Below the pieces are notes generated by a model that was given only the letters and a program-made list of their open reading frames with translations, did no database searches and had not been told where the DNA came from. A stretch of DNA of 64,000 nt from Erythrobacter sp. AP23 (GTDB lineage Bacteria > Pseudomonadota > Alphaproteobacteria > Sphingomonadales > Sphingomonadaceae): NCBI RefSeq assembly GCF_001542855.1, contig NZ_LNBY01000001.1:620001-684000 (forward strand). Direction: 5' to 3'. The translations under genes were made by a program, and so were the position numbers. Each line of letters starts with the position of its first letter. Positions within the stretch are counted from its first letter, which is position 1. Below are positions 52,492 through 63,846 of the stretch, in pieces.

Positions 52492-54753
52492 CTATTCGGG
52501 CGGCGTTACGCCGTGGGCCTCGAGAAAGCGGAAAACCGTGTTGTAGCGATGCGGCGAAATCTGCTCGCCCGAGACGCGGTGCGTATATCCGGGATAGAGC
52601 ATCATCTCGAACGGCACATTGGCCTCCTGCATCGCCGAGATCACTTCGGTCGCATTCTCGAACACCACATTGTCGTCGGCCATGCCGTGAATGATCAGCA
52701 GCGGATCTGAGATTTTAGCGGCATCCGGAATGGCGGAGGCCTTCTCATACGCCTCTGCATTCTCTTGCGGTTTGCCCATGTAACGCTCGGTGTAATGGGT
52801 GTCGTACAGCTCCCACTTGGTTACCGGCGCACCGCTGATCCCGGCGGCGTAAAGGCCCGGATCGGCCTGCAGCTGCTTCAGGGTGATGTACCCGCCATAG
52901 GACCAGCCATCGATCGCGATCTTGTCGGGATCGACGAAGTCGAGCGTCTTGAGGAACTCGGCCCCCGTTTTCTGGTCGCGCACCTCGACCCCGCCCATGG
53001 CGCGGTAGAGCGGTTGCTCGAAGGCGACGCCGCGATTGGCGCTGCCGCGATTGTCGAGCGCGAACCAGATATAGCCCTTGTCGACGATCGCCTGCCGCAG
53101 CGCGCCGTTCCAGCCCTTGTTGACGACCTGCGGCCCCGGCCCGCTGTAGTGGTAGTAATAGACCGGGTAGCGCTTGCTCGGCTCCATCTCGGGCGTGACC
53201 ATCTCCCAATAGAGCGGCGTGCCGTCCTCGGCAGGGATCGTCCCGTATTGCGTGGGCCGGTGGCTGGCCAGGAACGGCGCGTAAGGATGGTCCGCATCGA
53301 GCGCGTTTTCCTCGATCCAGGCCAGACGATTGCCCTGCTGGTCGGCGATATAGCTGTGCGGCGGGGTATCGTCGTTGGAGCGGGTGACGACGAGTGTCTG
53401 GCCCTTCGCATCCATCGTCGCGCTGTTGACGTAGTCCGTATCGGTCAGCCGCGTGATCGTACCCGGATCGGCCAGGTCGAGCGAATAGACCTGCTGCGCC
53501 AGCACATCGTCCTTCGTCCCCTGGAAGAACACCCGGCCCGCCTGCTGGTCGATGCCGACCAGCTTGGTCACCACCCACTCGCCACTGGTCAGCTGGGTCC
53601 AATTGCCCTCGGAATAGCGATAGAGATGGCCGAAGCCATCGCGCTCCGACCACCAGATCAGGCTGCCATCGTCGAGCCATTTGTAGTCGTCGCCGAGGTT
53701 GATCCAGTAATCGTCCATCGCGGCGCGTTCGGTGAACAGCACCTCGCTCTCGCCGGTGACAGGATCGACCTTGAGCATGTCGAGCACGGTCTGCTCGCGG
53801 TTCTGGCGCTGGACATAGAGCGCGCTGCCATCGGGCGCCCAGTCGACGCGGGCGAGGTAGATGTCGGTCTCCTCGCCGAGATCGACCTTCACGCGGTTCT
53901 CGCCATCGGGGTCCATCACAAACAGCTCGACCACCGCATTGGCGCTGCCCGCGACCGGATAACGCTGGTCGAAAACCTTGGTGCCGGTCGCGCCGATCGC
54001 GGCGCGAGTGACGATACCGACCATGCTCTCGTCGAAACGCTGAACGGCAATGCGCTGGTCGTTCGGCCCCCACCAGTATCCTGTAAGCCTTGCCATTTCC
54101 TCTTGGGCTACGAATTCGGCCTCGCCCCAACGGATCGCCTCGCCCTCCTTCGGCGTGATCGGCTGCGCCTCGCCACCGACTTCGCCGACCCACAGCTGGC
54201 GGTCGCGCACGAAGGAAACATAGCCGCCCTTGCTGCTCAGGGCCGGATTGAGTTCGCTCTCCTCGGTATCGGTGAGGCGCAGGACCTCGCCGCCCAATCG
54301 CGCGAGATAGAGATCGCCGTCGAGCGGGACGAGCACGCCGCTGCCATCCTCGGTCCACTGGTAATCGATGATACCCTTCAGGCTGCCGACGCGCGCGCGT
54401 TCGCGCTGCATCTTTTCGTCCTCCGACAATTCCCGGCCCGTACCCAGCGCTTCGCTGTCGACCAGCATCGTCCACTCGCTCGCCTCGCGGTCGTAGGCCC
54501 ACAGATCGTACCGCTCGCGGTCGTCCTCGCGGTTGCGCAGCAAGGTGAGATAGCGACCGTCGGGCGACAGCTTGACTTTGCGCGGGGCAGGCCCGGTAAG
54601 GTCGGGCGAGGCGAATACGCGCTCGAAAGTCAGCTCCATGGGCGCGTTCTCCGTTTCCTGCGTGGGGTCTTGTGCGGCAAGCGGGGCGGCAAGGCATGTG
54701 CCGAGGACCAGTGCGGTCGCGAAAGTCAGGTGGCGCAACGATCTCTCCTTCAT
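52492..54753 (-). CDS. S9 family prolyl oligopeptidase (DPP IV-like)
   Basis: A 753-residue periplasmic peptidase with a signal peptide (MKERSLRHLTFATALVLGTCLAAPLAAQ), an N-terminal beta-propeller, and a C-terminal hydrolase with the nucleophile GWSYGG, Asp in HGMADDNVVF and His in YPGYTHRV. The DPP IV double-Glu type motif region and QRIAVQRFDES are present. It removes X-Pro dipeptides. Start from the signal peptide; the frame extends 26 codons up. Confidence 0.95.
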   Translation of the reverse strand: MKERSLRHLTFATALVLGTCLAAPLAAQDPTQETENAPMELTFERVFASPDLTGPAPRKVKLSPDGRYLTLLRNREDDRERYDLWAYDREASEWTMLVDSEALGTGRELSEDEKMQRERARVGSLKGIIDYQWTEDGSGVLVPLDGDLYLARLGGEVLRLTDTEESELNPALSSKGGYVSFVRDRQLWVGEVGGEAQPITPKEGEAIRWGEAEFVAQEEMARLTGYWWGPNDQRIAVQRFDESMVGIVTRAAIGATGTKVFDQRYPVAGSANAVVELFVMDPDGENRVKVDLGEETDIYLARVDWAPDGSALYVQRQNREQTVLDMLKVDPVTGESEVLFTERAAMDDYWINLGDDYKWLDDGSLIWWSERDGFGHLYRYSEGNWTQLTSGEWVVTKLVGIDQQAGRVFFQGTKDDVLAQQVYSLDLADPGTITRLTDTDYVNSATMDAKGQTLVVTRSNDDTPPHSYIADQQGNRLAWIEENALDADHPYAPFLASHRPTQYGTIPAEDGTPLYWEMVTPEMEPSKRYPVYYYHYSGPGPQVVNKGWNGALRQAIVDKGYIWFALDNRGSANRGVAFEQPLYRAMGGVEVRDQKTGAEFLKTLDFVDPDKIAIDGWSYGGYITLKQLQADPGLYAAGISGAPVTKWELYDTHYTERYMGKPQENAEAYEKASAIPDAAKISDPLLIIHGMADDNVVFENATEVISAMQEANVPFEMMLYPGYTHRVSGEQISPHRYNTVFRFLEAHGVTPPE

Positions 54754-54945
54754 CGATGTGGTGGGTGATGGAGAAATGGGCGGGAGCGTGCAAGCCGCTG
54801 CATGGCTGCTTTGGGCAGATTCGCATTGCACGCACGTGTCGGGAATCCCGTCAACCTATCCACGCGCCTTTCCATGGCCTGATACGCAGCGACGGAGCGG
54901 GGCAGCGGGCGACACCGATTGCGGTCTTCACATGCGATACCCACG

Positions 54946-54978
54946 AAAAAGGGCGGCTTCCCGTTCGGGAGGCCGCCC
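54946..54978 (-). terminator. Rho-independent terminator after rplS
   Basis: On the minus strand GGGCGGC pairs with GCCGCCC around a TCCCGAACGGGA inner hairpin, then TTTTT follows at 54946-54950. A strong terminator 34 bp after the rplS stop. Confidence 0.88.
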
Positions 54979-55011
54979 TTCATTCTCCAGTGACGAGAAA
55001 ACGGGTCTGGC

Positions 55012-55380
55012 TTACGCCTTGGGCGCGTTCTCGCGGCGCTCGGCGATGCGGGCGCGCTTACCGGTGCGGCCGCGCAGGTAGTAGAGCTTGGCGCGACGCA
55101 CCACGCCGCGGCGGACCACGGTGATGCTGTCGACGATCGGCGAGTAAAGCGGGAACACGCGTTCCACGCCTTCACCGAAGGAGATTTTGCGCACGGTGAA
55201 GTTGCTGCCCATGCCGCGGTTCGAGCGGGCAATGACGACGCCTTCGAAATTCTGGACGCGTTCGCGGCTGCCTTCGACAACGCGGACGCCGACGCGCACG
55301 GTGTCACCGGCGCGGAATTCGGGAACGTCCTTCCCGAGGTTCTCGATAGCTTCTGCTTCGAGCTGCTGAATGAGGTTCAT
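55012..55380 (-). CDS. rplS: 50S ribosomal protein L19
   Basis: A 122-residue L19 with [37 protein letters not shown] and [43 protein letters not shown]. It ends with a short charged tail. It is downstream of trmD with a 12-bp gap and is followed by a strong terminator. Confidence 0.98.
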   Translation of the reverse strand: MNLIQQLEAEAIENLGKDVPEFRAGDTVRVGVRVVEGSRERVQNFEGVVIARSNRGMGSNFTVRKISFGEGVERVFPLYSPIVDSITVVRRGVVRRAKLYYLRGRTGKRARIAERRENAPKA

Positions 55381-55392
55381 CGAACCATATCC

Positions 55393-56241
55393 TTAGTCTT
55401 TTCGCCGCGCGCCAGAGGCAGACTGGTCCCGAGCGTCACTGTAACGCTCCCAAAGGTCCGGCCTGCGTAACCGTGTGTCTTCCTCGCTCCTTGCCTTGCG
55501 CCAAGCAGCGATCTTCGCATGATCCCCCGATCGCAGCACTTCAGGGATCGTGCGCCCTTCCCATTCGGCAGGTCGGGTATATTGCGGATATTCGATGAGG
55601 CCATTTTCGTAGCTCTCTTCGACTCCGCTATCGGGCGCGCCCATTACTCCGGGAAGCAGGCGAATGCAAGCGTCGAGAATCGCCAGCGCGGCGGGCTCTC
55701 CGCCAGACAGGACGATGTCGGCCAGGCTGACCTGCTCGATCTGCGGGTAGGCCTCGAAAATGCGCTCGTCGAAGCCCTCGAACCGGCCGCACAGAATGGC
55801 GACGCCGGGCCCCTGTGCGATTTCGCGGATACGCGCCTGCGTGATCGGTTTCCCGCGCGGTGTCATCGCGAGGATGGGAATAGCCTCCCCCACCGGGGGA
55901 GGGGAACCATCCGCAGGATGGTGGAGGGGCACGGTCGGCTGCTCGGAACCGTTCTGATCAGGGGATAGTGCCTCTCCACCAGCTTCGCTGGTCCCCCTCC
56001 CCGTTCCGGGGAGGATGCTATCGAGCGCCCGCCCGAGCACATCGGGCTTAAGCACCATGCCCGCACCGCCGCCGGCCGGCGTATCGTCGACCGTGCGGTG
56101 CTTGTCCTTGGCGAAGTCGCGGATCTGGACCGTTTCGCACGACCAGTCCCCTCGCTCGAGCGCCCTACCTGCAAGCGAAACGCCAAGCGGCCCGGGAAAC
56201 ATCTCGGGATAGAGAGTTAGGATCGTAGCGGCGAAGGTCAT
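55393..56241 (-). CDS. trmD: tRNA (guanine-N1)-methyltransferase TrmD with an in-frame insertion
   Basis: A 282-residue SPOUT methyltransferase. [29 protein letters not shown] and [22 protein letters not shown] start it, with the knot region [18 protein letters not shown] and [21 protein letters not shown]. It methylates G37 of tRNAs to prevent frameshifting. About 43 residues (78-120, [17 protein letters not shown]... to PVGEA) intrude between two conserved blocks where relatives have a short linker. That DNA (55882-56010) is a hairpin-rich repeat. The frame is kept, so the enzyme may still function. Confidence 0.95.
   Translation of the reverse strand: MTFAATILTLYPEMFPGPLGVSLAGRALERGDWSCETVQIRDFAKDKHRTVDDTPAGGGAGMVLKPDVLGRALDSILPGTGRGTSEAGGEALSPDQNGSEQPTVPLHHPADGSPPPVGEAIPILAMTPRGKPITQARIREIAQGPGVAILCGRFEGFDERIFEAYPQIEQVSLADIVLSGGEPAALAILDACIRLLPGVMGAPDSGVEESYENGLIEYPQYTRPAEWEGRTIPEVLRSGDHAKIAAWRKARSEEDTRLRRPDLWERYSDARDQSASGARRKD
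55882..56010 (-). repeat. Palindromic element inserted in frame within trmD
   Basis: Four hairpins: CCTCCCCC-ACC-GGGGGAGG, ACCATCC-GCA-GGATGGT, ACCAGC-TTC-GCTGGT, and CCTCCCC-GTTCC-GGGGAGG. TGGAGGGGCAC and GTGCCTCTCCA near the middle are inverse copies, so the unit is an inverted pair. It adds about 43 codons to TrmD without a stop. Confidence 0.6.
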
Positions 56242-56289
56242 CGGCCGCGCCCTTAGCGGGTCGGCGAGCGCAATTCCATCCCGGCGCGA

Positions 56290-56589
56290 TCAGCGCGAAG
56301 TCAGGCGCTTCTCGCCGGTCTGCTGGCTCGGCACGAATTTCCCGACCACACTCGAGGTAAGAACCCCGAAAACGACCAATCCGCCCGCGGCAAACAGGTC
56401 CATCCCCTGCAAGGTCACGCTGTCCGCGCCTTCGAGACGCGCAGCGAGCACCGCGGCAAGCGGGGCTGCGCCCGAGAACAGGTGGCGCAGCTTCGGGCCG
56501 ATGCTCGGCGAAACCTTCGCAACCGTGGCGCTGAGCCCCGCGGTCATCGCGCCATAGGCCGCGATCAGGAAAACTGCATTATCGATCAT
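56290..56589 (-). CDS. Small two-helix membrane protein
   Basis: A 99-residue protein starting [25 protein letters not shown], with two or three hydrophobic segments (also APLAAVLAARL and LFAAGGLVVFGVLTSS). The start overlaps the end of the nitrilase gene by 11 bp, with GGAG upstream, so the two are co-translated. No family recognised. Its 3' end is 49 bp from trmD. Confidence 0.65.
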   Translation of the reverse strand: MIDNAVFLIAAYGAMTAGLSATVAKVSPSIGPKLRHLFSGAAPLAAVLAARLEGADSVTLQGMDLFAAGGLVVFGVLTSSVVGKFVPSQQTGEKRLTSR

Positions 56590-57541
56590 TCCACTCCACC
56601 CCATCCTTGGCCCGCGTGTCGACACGCAGCTCGAATACATCGGGTCGCGAGTAATGACCGTCGGTGTCGAGCGATGCCAAGCCTTCGTCTATCTCGGTAA
56701 GATCGAGCTCTGCGAACAGCGTTTCCTCGCCCTCGCCCGCCTCAGCGAGGATGCGCGCGTCGGGGGCGATAATGAGCGAGCCGCCGCGATTGAGGGTTTC
56801 CGCTTCGATGGCTTCCAGCAGTTCGCGCGCGGCAGCGTTGTCGCCCCCTCCGGCCCGCTCCAGCCCGTCGAAGAGGTCGTTCTTCGCCTGCACTAGTCCT
56901 GCTGCCAGCACGAAGCAGCGGCCCTCCATCGCATAGTGCCGCGAGGCGAGCGCGTATTCCTGACGCACGGTGGGCCAGGCGGCGACGTGCACGCTCTCGC
57001 CGAGGTTGTGCATTGCCGCGCGCGCCAGGGGCATCCAGTGTTCCCAGCAGATCAGCGAGCCGACCTTGCCCCATTCGGCCTGGTGGACGCCCAGCGTCGA
57101 GCCGTCGCCGCGCATCCAGACGAGCCGCTCGCCATGCGTGGGCACCAGCTTGCGGTGGTCGAGCACCGGCAGGCCGGGCCGGAAAGTCATCTGGTTGTTG
57201 TAGAGGCTCTGCCGCATCCGCTCATGCGCGCCGATGCTAATGACCGCGCCGCTTTCGTCGGCGAGTTCCTGCAGCGGCAGCAGCCGCTCGTCGTCCGCGA
57301 CCACCGCCTGTTGAAGCAGGATGCGGTGCAGCGCCTTTGTGCCGGGGTGGTCCCACAAGGCCGCGCCGGGTGCCTCGTCGAGCCACAATGGATAGCCGCC
57401 GAGGAAGGTCTCGCCGAATGCGACGAGCTTTGCCCCGCCCTCCACCGCTTCGCGTGCCAAACGAACCGCCTTCTCGATCCCTTCGCCGATGGCGAGCGGA
57501 ATGGGAGCGGCCTGCACGATGGCGACGGGAAGCTTGGTCAT
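56579..57541 (-). CDS. Nitrilase (carbon-nitrogen hydrolase family)
   Basis: A 320-residue CN hydrolase. The catalytic Glu is in [16 protein letters not shown], Lys in [15 protein letters not shown], and Cys in [16 protein letters not shown]. These fit the aliphatic/aromatic nitrilase branch, which turns nitriles into acids and ammonia. Substrate unknown. It is divergent from a FAD oxidoreductase, 55 bp away, and together with the small protein interrupts the usual rimM-trmD link. Confidence 0.9.
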   Translation of the reverse strand: MTKLPVAIVQAAPIPLAIGEGIEKAVRLAREAVEGGAKLVAFGETFLGGYPLWLDEAPGAALWDHPGTKALHRILLQQAVVADDERLLPLQELADESGAVISIGAHERMRQSLYNNQMTFRPGLPVLDHRKLVPTHGERLVWMRGDGSTLGVHQAEWGKVGSLICWEHWMPLARAAMHNLGESVHVAAWPTVRQEYALASRHYAMEGRCFVLAAGLVQAKNDLFDGLERAGGGDNAAARELLEAIEAETLNRGGSLIIAPDARILAEAGEGEETLFAELDLTEIDEGLASLDTDGHYSRPDVFELRVDTRAKDGVEWNDR

Positions 57542-57596
57542 GGCCCGCTTGCTAACCCGGTGGGCACCGTATGGCCATCCCGCGCGTATCCCTGCC

Positions 57597-58511
57597 ATGG
57601 ATGTCGACGATTGCATCATCGTGGGCGCTGGCCCTGCCGGACTGACCGCCGCGATCTACCTTGCGCGCTACCATCTCGACATTCGCCTGTTCGATTGCGG
57701 GACCAGCCGGGCAAGCTGGATCCCGAAGAGCCACAACCACGCCGGGTTTCCCGATGGCATCAACGGCAACGAACTGCTCGAACGCATGCGCGAACAGGCG
57801 GCGAAATATGGCGCTCTGCGCGAGCCGAAACGCGTTACGGACCTCAGGCGCGACGGCGAGTCTTTCACGGTCTGCTGCGACAGGGAGGAATATCGGGCCC
57901 GCTCGGTCCTTCTGGCCACCGGCGTGGTCAACAACCGGCCCGAGGGTATCGAGGACCAGCTTCACGACGAGGCGGTAAGCCGAGGGCTGATCCGCTATTG
58001 CCCGATCTGCGACGGCTACGAAGTGACCGACAAGCGCGTGGCGGTCATCGGCACGGGCGAGCACGGCACGGCAGAGGCGCAATTCATCCGTGCCTATACG
58101 AAGGACCTGACGCTGGTCTCACCAGGCGGCGATCACGATTTGTCGGAAGAATGTTCGACTGTGCTCGGCGACGCGGGAATTGCCCGCGTGGCGGGGCCCT
58201 GCGGCGGCTATGCAATCGAGAACGGGCAGATTGCGTTCGACACTGCCGAGGGACGTCTGGCGTTCGACAGCGTCTATCCCGCGCTGGGGTCGGTGGTGCG
58301 CTCGGGACTGGCCGTAAAATGCGGCGCCAAGGTGAGCGAGAAGGACTGCATCATCGTCGACGACCATCTCGAGACCAGCGTCCCCGGCCTATTCGCCGCG
58401 GGCGACGTCGTGCTCGGGCTCGACCAGATCAGCCATGCGATGGGCCAGGCGGGCGTGGCGGCGACGACCATCCGCAACCACCTGTCGGAAAAGGCACCCC
58501 TTCGGCGCTAA
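57597..58511 (+). CDS. Thioredoxin-reductase-like FAD/NAD(P) oxidoreductase
   Basis: A 304-residue flavoprotein of the TrxR fold. [22 protein letters not shown] is the FAD motif, [24 protein letters not shown] has the redox CPIC pair and NADP motif, and [11 protein letters not shown] is the family end. The CxxC suggests thiol-disulfide exchange, but no thioredoxin gene is adjacent. Its stop overlaps the rimM stop by 4 bp. Confidence 0.88.
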   Translation: MDVDDCIIVGAGPAGLTAAIYLARYHLDIRLFDCGTSRASWIPKSHNHAGFPDGINGNELLERMREQAAKYGALREPKRVTDLRRDGESFTVCCDREEYRARSVLLATGVVNNRPEGIEDQLHDEAVSRGLIRYCPICDGYEVTDKRVAVIGTGEHGTAEAQFIRAYTKDLTLVSPGGDHDLSEECSTVLGDAGIARVAGPCGGYAIENGQIAFDTAEGRLAFDSVYPALGSVVRSGLAVKCGAKVSEKDCIIVDDHLETSVPGLFAAGDVVLGLDQISHAMGQAGVAATTIRNHLSEKAPLRR

Positions 58512-58993
58512 TCCACGAAATCGGCACTGACGATCAGGCGCGTGTCATCCCATTCGGGAACGGCCTGACTGGTCAACGGCACCATGAATTTCCTGCCGTC
58601 GGGCTTTTCGATTTCGACGATGTCGGTCGCCCCGAAATTCTCGATCGCGCAAACCCGACCGACCGTGTCGCCCTTGTCGGTGACCACCGCGAGATCGACA
58701 AGGTCTGAGAAGTAGAATTCGCCCTCGTCCAGCGCGGGCAAGGCGTCGCGCGAGACGGAAAGGGCGGTGCCGCGCAGCAGCTCGGCCGCGGTGCGATCGG
58801 TCACCTCGGCAAAGCGCGCGATGGCACCGCCCTTGTTGTCGCTGCGGATTTTTGTGAGGGTCAGCGCACCCTCGTTGAAGCTTTTATGCGGCTTGAGCGC
58901 GTCGACGCCCTCGCCGAACAGCTTCAGCCGAACCTCGCCCGTCACGCCATGCGCGCCGGTGACGGCAGCCAGCGTGACGGGTTTGTCCGACAT
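58508..58993 (-). CDS. rimM: Ribosome maturation factor RimM
   Basis: A 161-residue RimM with [20 protein letters not shown] at the start and the PRC-barrel part with [38 protein letters not shown]. It helps 30S head maturation around S19. It is 8 bp from rpsP; trmD is separated by the inserted genes. Confidence 0.95.
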   Translation of the reverse strand: MSDKPVTLAAVTGAHGVTGEVRLKLFGEGVDALKPHKSFNEGALTLTKIRSDNKGGAIARFAEVTDRTAAELLRGTALSVSRDALPALDEGEFYFSDLVDLAVVTDKGDTVGRVCAIENFGATDIVEIEKPDGRKFMVPLTSQAVPEWDDTRLIVSADFVD

Positions 58994-59001
58994 GGGCGCG
59001 A

Positions 59002-59472
59002 TTACTCGCCCTTGTCTTCCGAAGCGTCTTCCGAAGCGGTTTCGGCGGCTTCTTCAGCCGGAGCCTCTTCAGAAGCAGCTTCTTCCGCCGGAGCCTTGGC
59101 TTCTTCCTCGGCAGCCTTCTTGGCTTCCTCGGCTTCAGCGATCTTGGCGGCCTTCTCCTCGGCGCGTTCCTTGGCGGCTTCACCCGGCTCGCCCTTCTTC
59201 GGGTTGTTCTTCGGCGCGCGCTCGAGGATGCCGGCGGCATCGAGGAAGCGGTGGACGCGGTCCGACGGCGTTGCGCCGACCGACAGCCAATGACGCGCGC
59301 GGTCTTCGTTGAGCTTCACGCGCTCACCCGAATCCTTCGGCAGCATCGGGTTGTAGGTGCCGATCTGCTCGAGATACTTGCCGTCGCGCGCAGCGCGCGA
59401 GTCGGCGACGACGATGCGGTAGTATGGGCGCTTCTTGGCACCACCACGGGAAAGACGGATTGCAACTGCCAT
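59002..59472 (-). CDS. rpsP: 30S ribosomal protein S16 with long Ala/Glu tail
   Basis: A 156-residue S16. The N-terminal core [38 protein letters not shown] is standard. From about residue 85 a low-complexity Lys/Ala/Glu tail ([20 protein letters not shown]...) extends it well beyond the usual 80-90 residues. Such tails are common in sphingomonads. It is 34 bp after ffh. Confidence 0.97.
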   Translation of the reverse strand: MAVAIRLSRGGAKKRPYYRIVVADSRAARDGKYLEQIGTYNPMLPKDSGERVKLNEDRARHWLSVGATPSDRVHRFLDAAGILERAPKNNPKKGEPGEAAKERAEEKAAKIAEAEEAKKAAEEEAKAPAEEAASEEAPAEEAAETASEDASEDKGE

Positions 59473-59506
59473 TTGGTATTACCTTTCGAATGTAAACGTC
59501 TGAAAT

Positions 59507-61003
<1,497 letters not shown>

Positions 61004-61390
61004 GACTGCCTAAACTCCTTATCGAACCATGACCGGCCCGAGCTCTTGTTTGGTCGCTTCCCGAACCGAAAAAGTGGGAGCCACTTTTTCTGGGAAACTC
61101 CCGGAAACGCAAAAATCGCCGGCGGACGAGAACTCGTCGGCCAGCGTGGGGAATTCCCCGATGAAACCCAAACTCATGCCCGGGTGTGGTGGAAGCAAGC
61201 CGCAGCCGTCGCCACGACCTGCTACCATCAAATCCGGTCTGCGGACTTGCCGGATGTCGGTTCAGGCCGGAAGCGAAAATGATGGATCGGGAGAACCGGA
61301 GCGCAGCGGACTAAAGGTCCGTGAGCACCGGAAGCGCACCGAGCCGTCATTTGCAGCCCGGTCTGGGCCGTCAGACGGTAAGTCCGGAAA
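61004..61390. other. 387-bp gap between ffh and tRNA-Ala
   Basis: This holds the ffh promoter region and a 10-bp AAAAAGTGG/CCACTTTTT hairpin at 61068-61090. The rest shows several inverted GC stretches but no open frame or RNA I would call. Confidence 0.4.
61068..61090. terminator. A/T-flanked hairpin upstream of ffh
   Basis: GAAAAAGTGG-GAG-CCACTTTTTC: a perfect 10-bp stem with A- and T-runs at its ends, so it could end transcription from either side, for example from tRNA-Ala on the minus strand. Confidence 0.5.
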
Positions 61391-61466
<76 letters not shown>

Positions 61467-61519
61467 GAGCCATTTCCTGCGACGCGTCCTGGGAGGCGCG
61501 TCACCCTTGCGGGAGGCGC

Positions 61520-61548
61520 CCAATATAAGGGGCCTCCATTCTTTGCAA
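61520..61548 (-). promoter_or_regulatory. Candidate promoter for tRNA-Ala
   Basis: On the minus strand TTGCAA (61543-61548) is followed, 17 bp later, by TATTGG, or 15 bp later by TATATT. This is 54 bp before the tRNA 5' end. Confidence 0.4.
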
Positions 61549-61560
61549 GAATGTTTTTCA

Positions 61561-61765
61561 GTTTTTCGCACCCACATCCGTGGGCGCGTCCTCGGCGCTA
61601 TCCCTCCGCTACGCTACGGGCGCCTGCGGGCGGGCGGTCGCCCTTGCCGGGCCTCCGCCGGCCCGGTTCCTGGTCACGGCAGTCAAAGGCCAACCGGCCG
61701 CCCGTAGCGTGCGCAGCTATGCTGCGCGTCTAGCGAGGACGAACCCGCGGAGGCGGGTTCGCAAA
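61561..61765 (-). repeat. Dispersed palindromic repeat, copy 2 (long form)
   Basis: Reverse complement of the 9801-9922 repeat at both ends: TTTGCGAACCCGCCTCCGCG and TTCGTCCTCGCTAGACG at one side, GTAGCG-AGCGGAGGGA-type and CGAGGACG at the other. About 80 bp of extra GC-rich palindromic sequence lies inside. One end touches the stop codon of the FYDLN gene. Confidence 0.7.
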
Positions 61766-62110
61766 TCAGGACTCATCGGCGTCGTCGTCGTCGCCCTTCG
61801 ATTTCGTCTCGACGCCGAGGTCGTCGTCGCCGCCCAGATCGACTTCATTGTCGGGCGAATCGTCGTCCTCGTCGATGTCGATGTCCAGATCGTCATCGTC
61901 GTCGTCGCCGCCCAGATCGCTGTCGGCTTCGCCCTTCTTGTCCTTCTTCTCTTCCTCGGCGAGGATCGGCTGTTTCGACTTGAGCACGGGTTCCGGCGTC
62001 CATTCTTCGCCGCATTCGATGCAGGTGACGGGATCGTCCTTGTTCAGATCGTAGAAGCGGGTGCCGCAGTTCGGGCAGGTCCGCTTGGTGCCCCATTCAG
62101 GTTTGACCAT
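61766..62110 (-). CDS. FYDLN acid domain (TIGR02300) protein
   Basis: A 114-residue protein: MVKPEWGTKRTCPNCGTRFYDLNKDDPVTCIECGEEW, with two CxxC pairs likely binding zinc, followed by a run of Asp/Glu. This alphaproteobacterial family has no known function. Its stop is at the edge of the repeat at 61561-61765. It is divergent from aroA, as often seen. Confidence 0.93.
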   Translation of the reverse strand: MVKPEWGTKRTCPNCGTRFYDLNKDDPVTCIECGEEWTPEPVLKSKQPILAEEEKKDKKGEADSDLGGDDDDDDLDIDIDEDDDSPDNEVDLGGDDDLGVETKSKGDDDDADES

Positions 62111-62281
62111 GTGTAATCCTTAGAGTCTGCCGCCCCCGGCGTAGCGCCGCGGGGTCGTGAATTCGTAATTGTCTTGATGGGTTCCCGCTGGGCAGGAATC
62201 AACAGCGCGCGCGCCTTGCCAGAACGTATGTGCGCTGTCAAAGCGCCGCATCCCTATCCATGCCATCACCGGGACGCCCGA

Positions 62282-63589
62282 TTGACCGCTCACCGCTTCA
62301 TGCCCGCAGGACCGCTGACCGGACGCATCCGTGTACCGGGCGACAAATCGATCAGCCATCGTTCGCTCATGTTCGGCGCGCTGGCCGTGGGCCGCAGCCG
62401 CATTTCGGGCCTGCTCGAGGGCGAGGACGTTCTCGCGACCGCAGCGGCCCTGCGCACCATGGGCGCGCGGATCGAGCGCGACGGTGACGACTGGGTGGTC
62501 GACGGCGTGGGTGTCGGAGGATTGCTCCAGCCCGATCAGGCGCTCGATATGGGCAATTCGGGCACTTCCACCCGGCTGCTCATGGGCCTCGTCGCAAGCC
62601 ACAGCATCACCGCGGCCTTTACCGGCGATGCGAGCCTGTCGAAGCGACCGATGGGCCGGGTGATCGATCCCCTTTCGACCATGGGCACAAGCTTCACCCC
62701 CTCGCCCGGCGGTACGCTGCCGCTGATGATGGAAGGCATGCAACCGGCCGTGCCGATCGAATACCGCCTGCCGGTGGCGAGCGCGCAGGTAAAGAGCGCG
62801 GTGCTGCTCGCCGGTCTCAACACCCCCGGCATCACCACGGTGATCGAACCGGTGCCGACGCGCGATCATACCGAGCGCATGCTGCGCGGTTTCGGTGCCG
62901 AACTGACGGTCGAGGAGAACCAGGGCGAGCGCGTGATCCGCATTCATGGCCCCGCCGACCTCAAGCCTTGCGACATCACCGTGCCGGGCGACCCCTCCTC
63001 CGCCGCTTTCTTCGCGGTAGCGGCAAGCGTGGTGCCGGGCAGCGATCTCGTGATCGAGAACGTCGGGCTCAATCCCACACGCGACGGCATCTTCCGCGTG
63101 CTGGAGCTGATGGGCGCCGACATCGAGGACGTCGATGCGCGCGAAGTCGGCGGCGAGCCGGTTGCCGACCTGCGCGTGCGCCATGCGGCGCTGAAAGGCA
63201 TCGAGGTCGACCCCGGCATCGCACCGAGCATGATCGACGAATTTCCCGTCCTGTTCGTCGCCGCTGCGCTGGCCGAAGGGACGACCATCACCAGCGGGCT
63301 TGAGGAACTGCGCGTCAAGGAAAGCGACCGTCTGTCGGCCATGGCCGAGGCGCTCAGCCTCGCTGGTGCGAATGTCGAGGAGAATGACGATGGCCTGGTT
63401 ATCGAGGGGACCGGGGGTAAGCCCCTTGCCGGAGGTGGCCCCATCGCCACTCACCTCGATCACCGCATCGCCATGAGCATGGCAATCGCCGGACTGGTCA
63501 GCCGCGACGGCGTCGAAATCGACAGCATCGAACCGATCGCGACGAGTTTCCCGAATTTCACCGCCCTGCTGGACGAGGCGGCCGAGTGA
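62282..63589 (+). CDS. aroA: 3-phosphoshikimate 1-carboxyvinyltransferase (EPSP synthase)
   Basis: A 435-residue enzyme of the shikimate pathway. [24 protein letters not shown] and [18 protein letters not shown] are the substrate and phosphate binding blocks, and [16 protein letters not shown] and [13 protein letters not shown] close it. A TTG at 62282 (LTAHRF) with GGGA upstream fits the family start; ATG 62300 is the alternative. A frame further upstream looks non-coding. It is followed by a small membrane gene and cmk. Confidence 0.95.
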   Translation: MTAHRFMPAGPLTGRIRVPGDKSISHRSLMFGALAVGRSRISGLLEGEDVLATAAALRTMGARIERDGDDWVVDGVGVGGLLQPDQALDMGNSGTSTRLLMGLVASHSITAAFTGDASLSKRPMGRVIDPLSTMGTSFTPSPGGTLPLMMEGMQPAVPIEYRLPVASAQVKSAVLLAGLNTPGITTVIEPVPTRDHTERMLRGFGAELTVEENQGERVIRIHGPADLKPCDITVPGDPSSAAFFAVAASVVPGSDLVIENVGLNPTRDGIFRVLELMGADIEDVDAREVGGEPVADLRVRHAALKGIEVDPGIAPSMIDEFPVLFVAAALAEGTTITSGLEELRVKESDRLSAMAEALSLAGANVEENDDGLVIEGTGGKPLAGGGPIATHLDHRIAMSMAIAGLVSRDGVEIDSIEPIATSFPNFTALLDEAAE

Positions 63590-63846
63590 CCGACCAGCTC
63601 GACATCTATACGCTCATCGGCTTCGTCGGGATGGCCTGCATCATTGCCGCCTATGCCTATCTCACCTGGAAGGAAGACCCGAACCCCTTCGTCCTGCACG
63701 GCACCAATCTCACCGGCGCGGCGCTACTGACCGTCTCGCTGCTGGTGCACACCAACTGGCCCAGCCTCGTGCTCGAAGGATTCTGGGCAGCGATTGCCAT
63801 CTGGGGCTTGGCGAAAGCGGTGCGGGCGCGCAGGACGGGCGTATGA
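63586..63846 (+). CDS. Small CBU_0592-like membrane protein
   Basis: An 86-residue protein with three hydrophobic segments ([53 protein letters not shown]) resembling the CBU_0592 membrane family. GTG start at 63586 makes a GTGA overlap with aroA; its stop overlaps the cmk ATG by ATGA. Function unknown. Confidence 0.75.
   Translation: MTDQLDIYTLIGFVGMACIIAAYAYLTWKEDPNPFVLHGTNLTGAALLTVSLLVHTNWPSLVLEGFWAAIAIWGLAKAVRARRTGV

Noticed and set aside
52765-54768. Plus-strand frame of about 667 codons opposite the S9 peptidase
   Set aside because: The peptidase has a signal peptide and complete Ser-Asp-His triad on the minus strand; the other frame has none.
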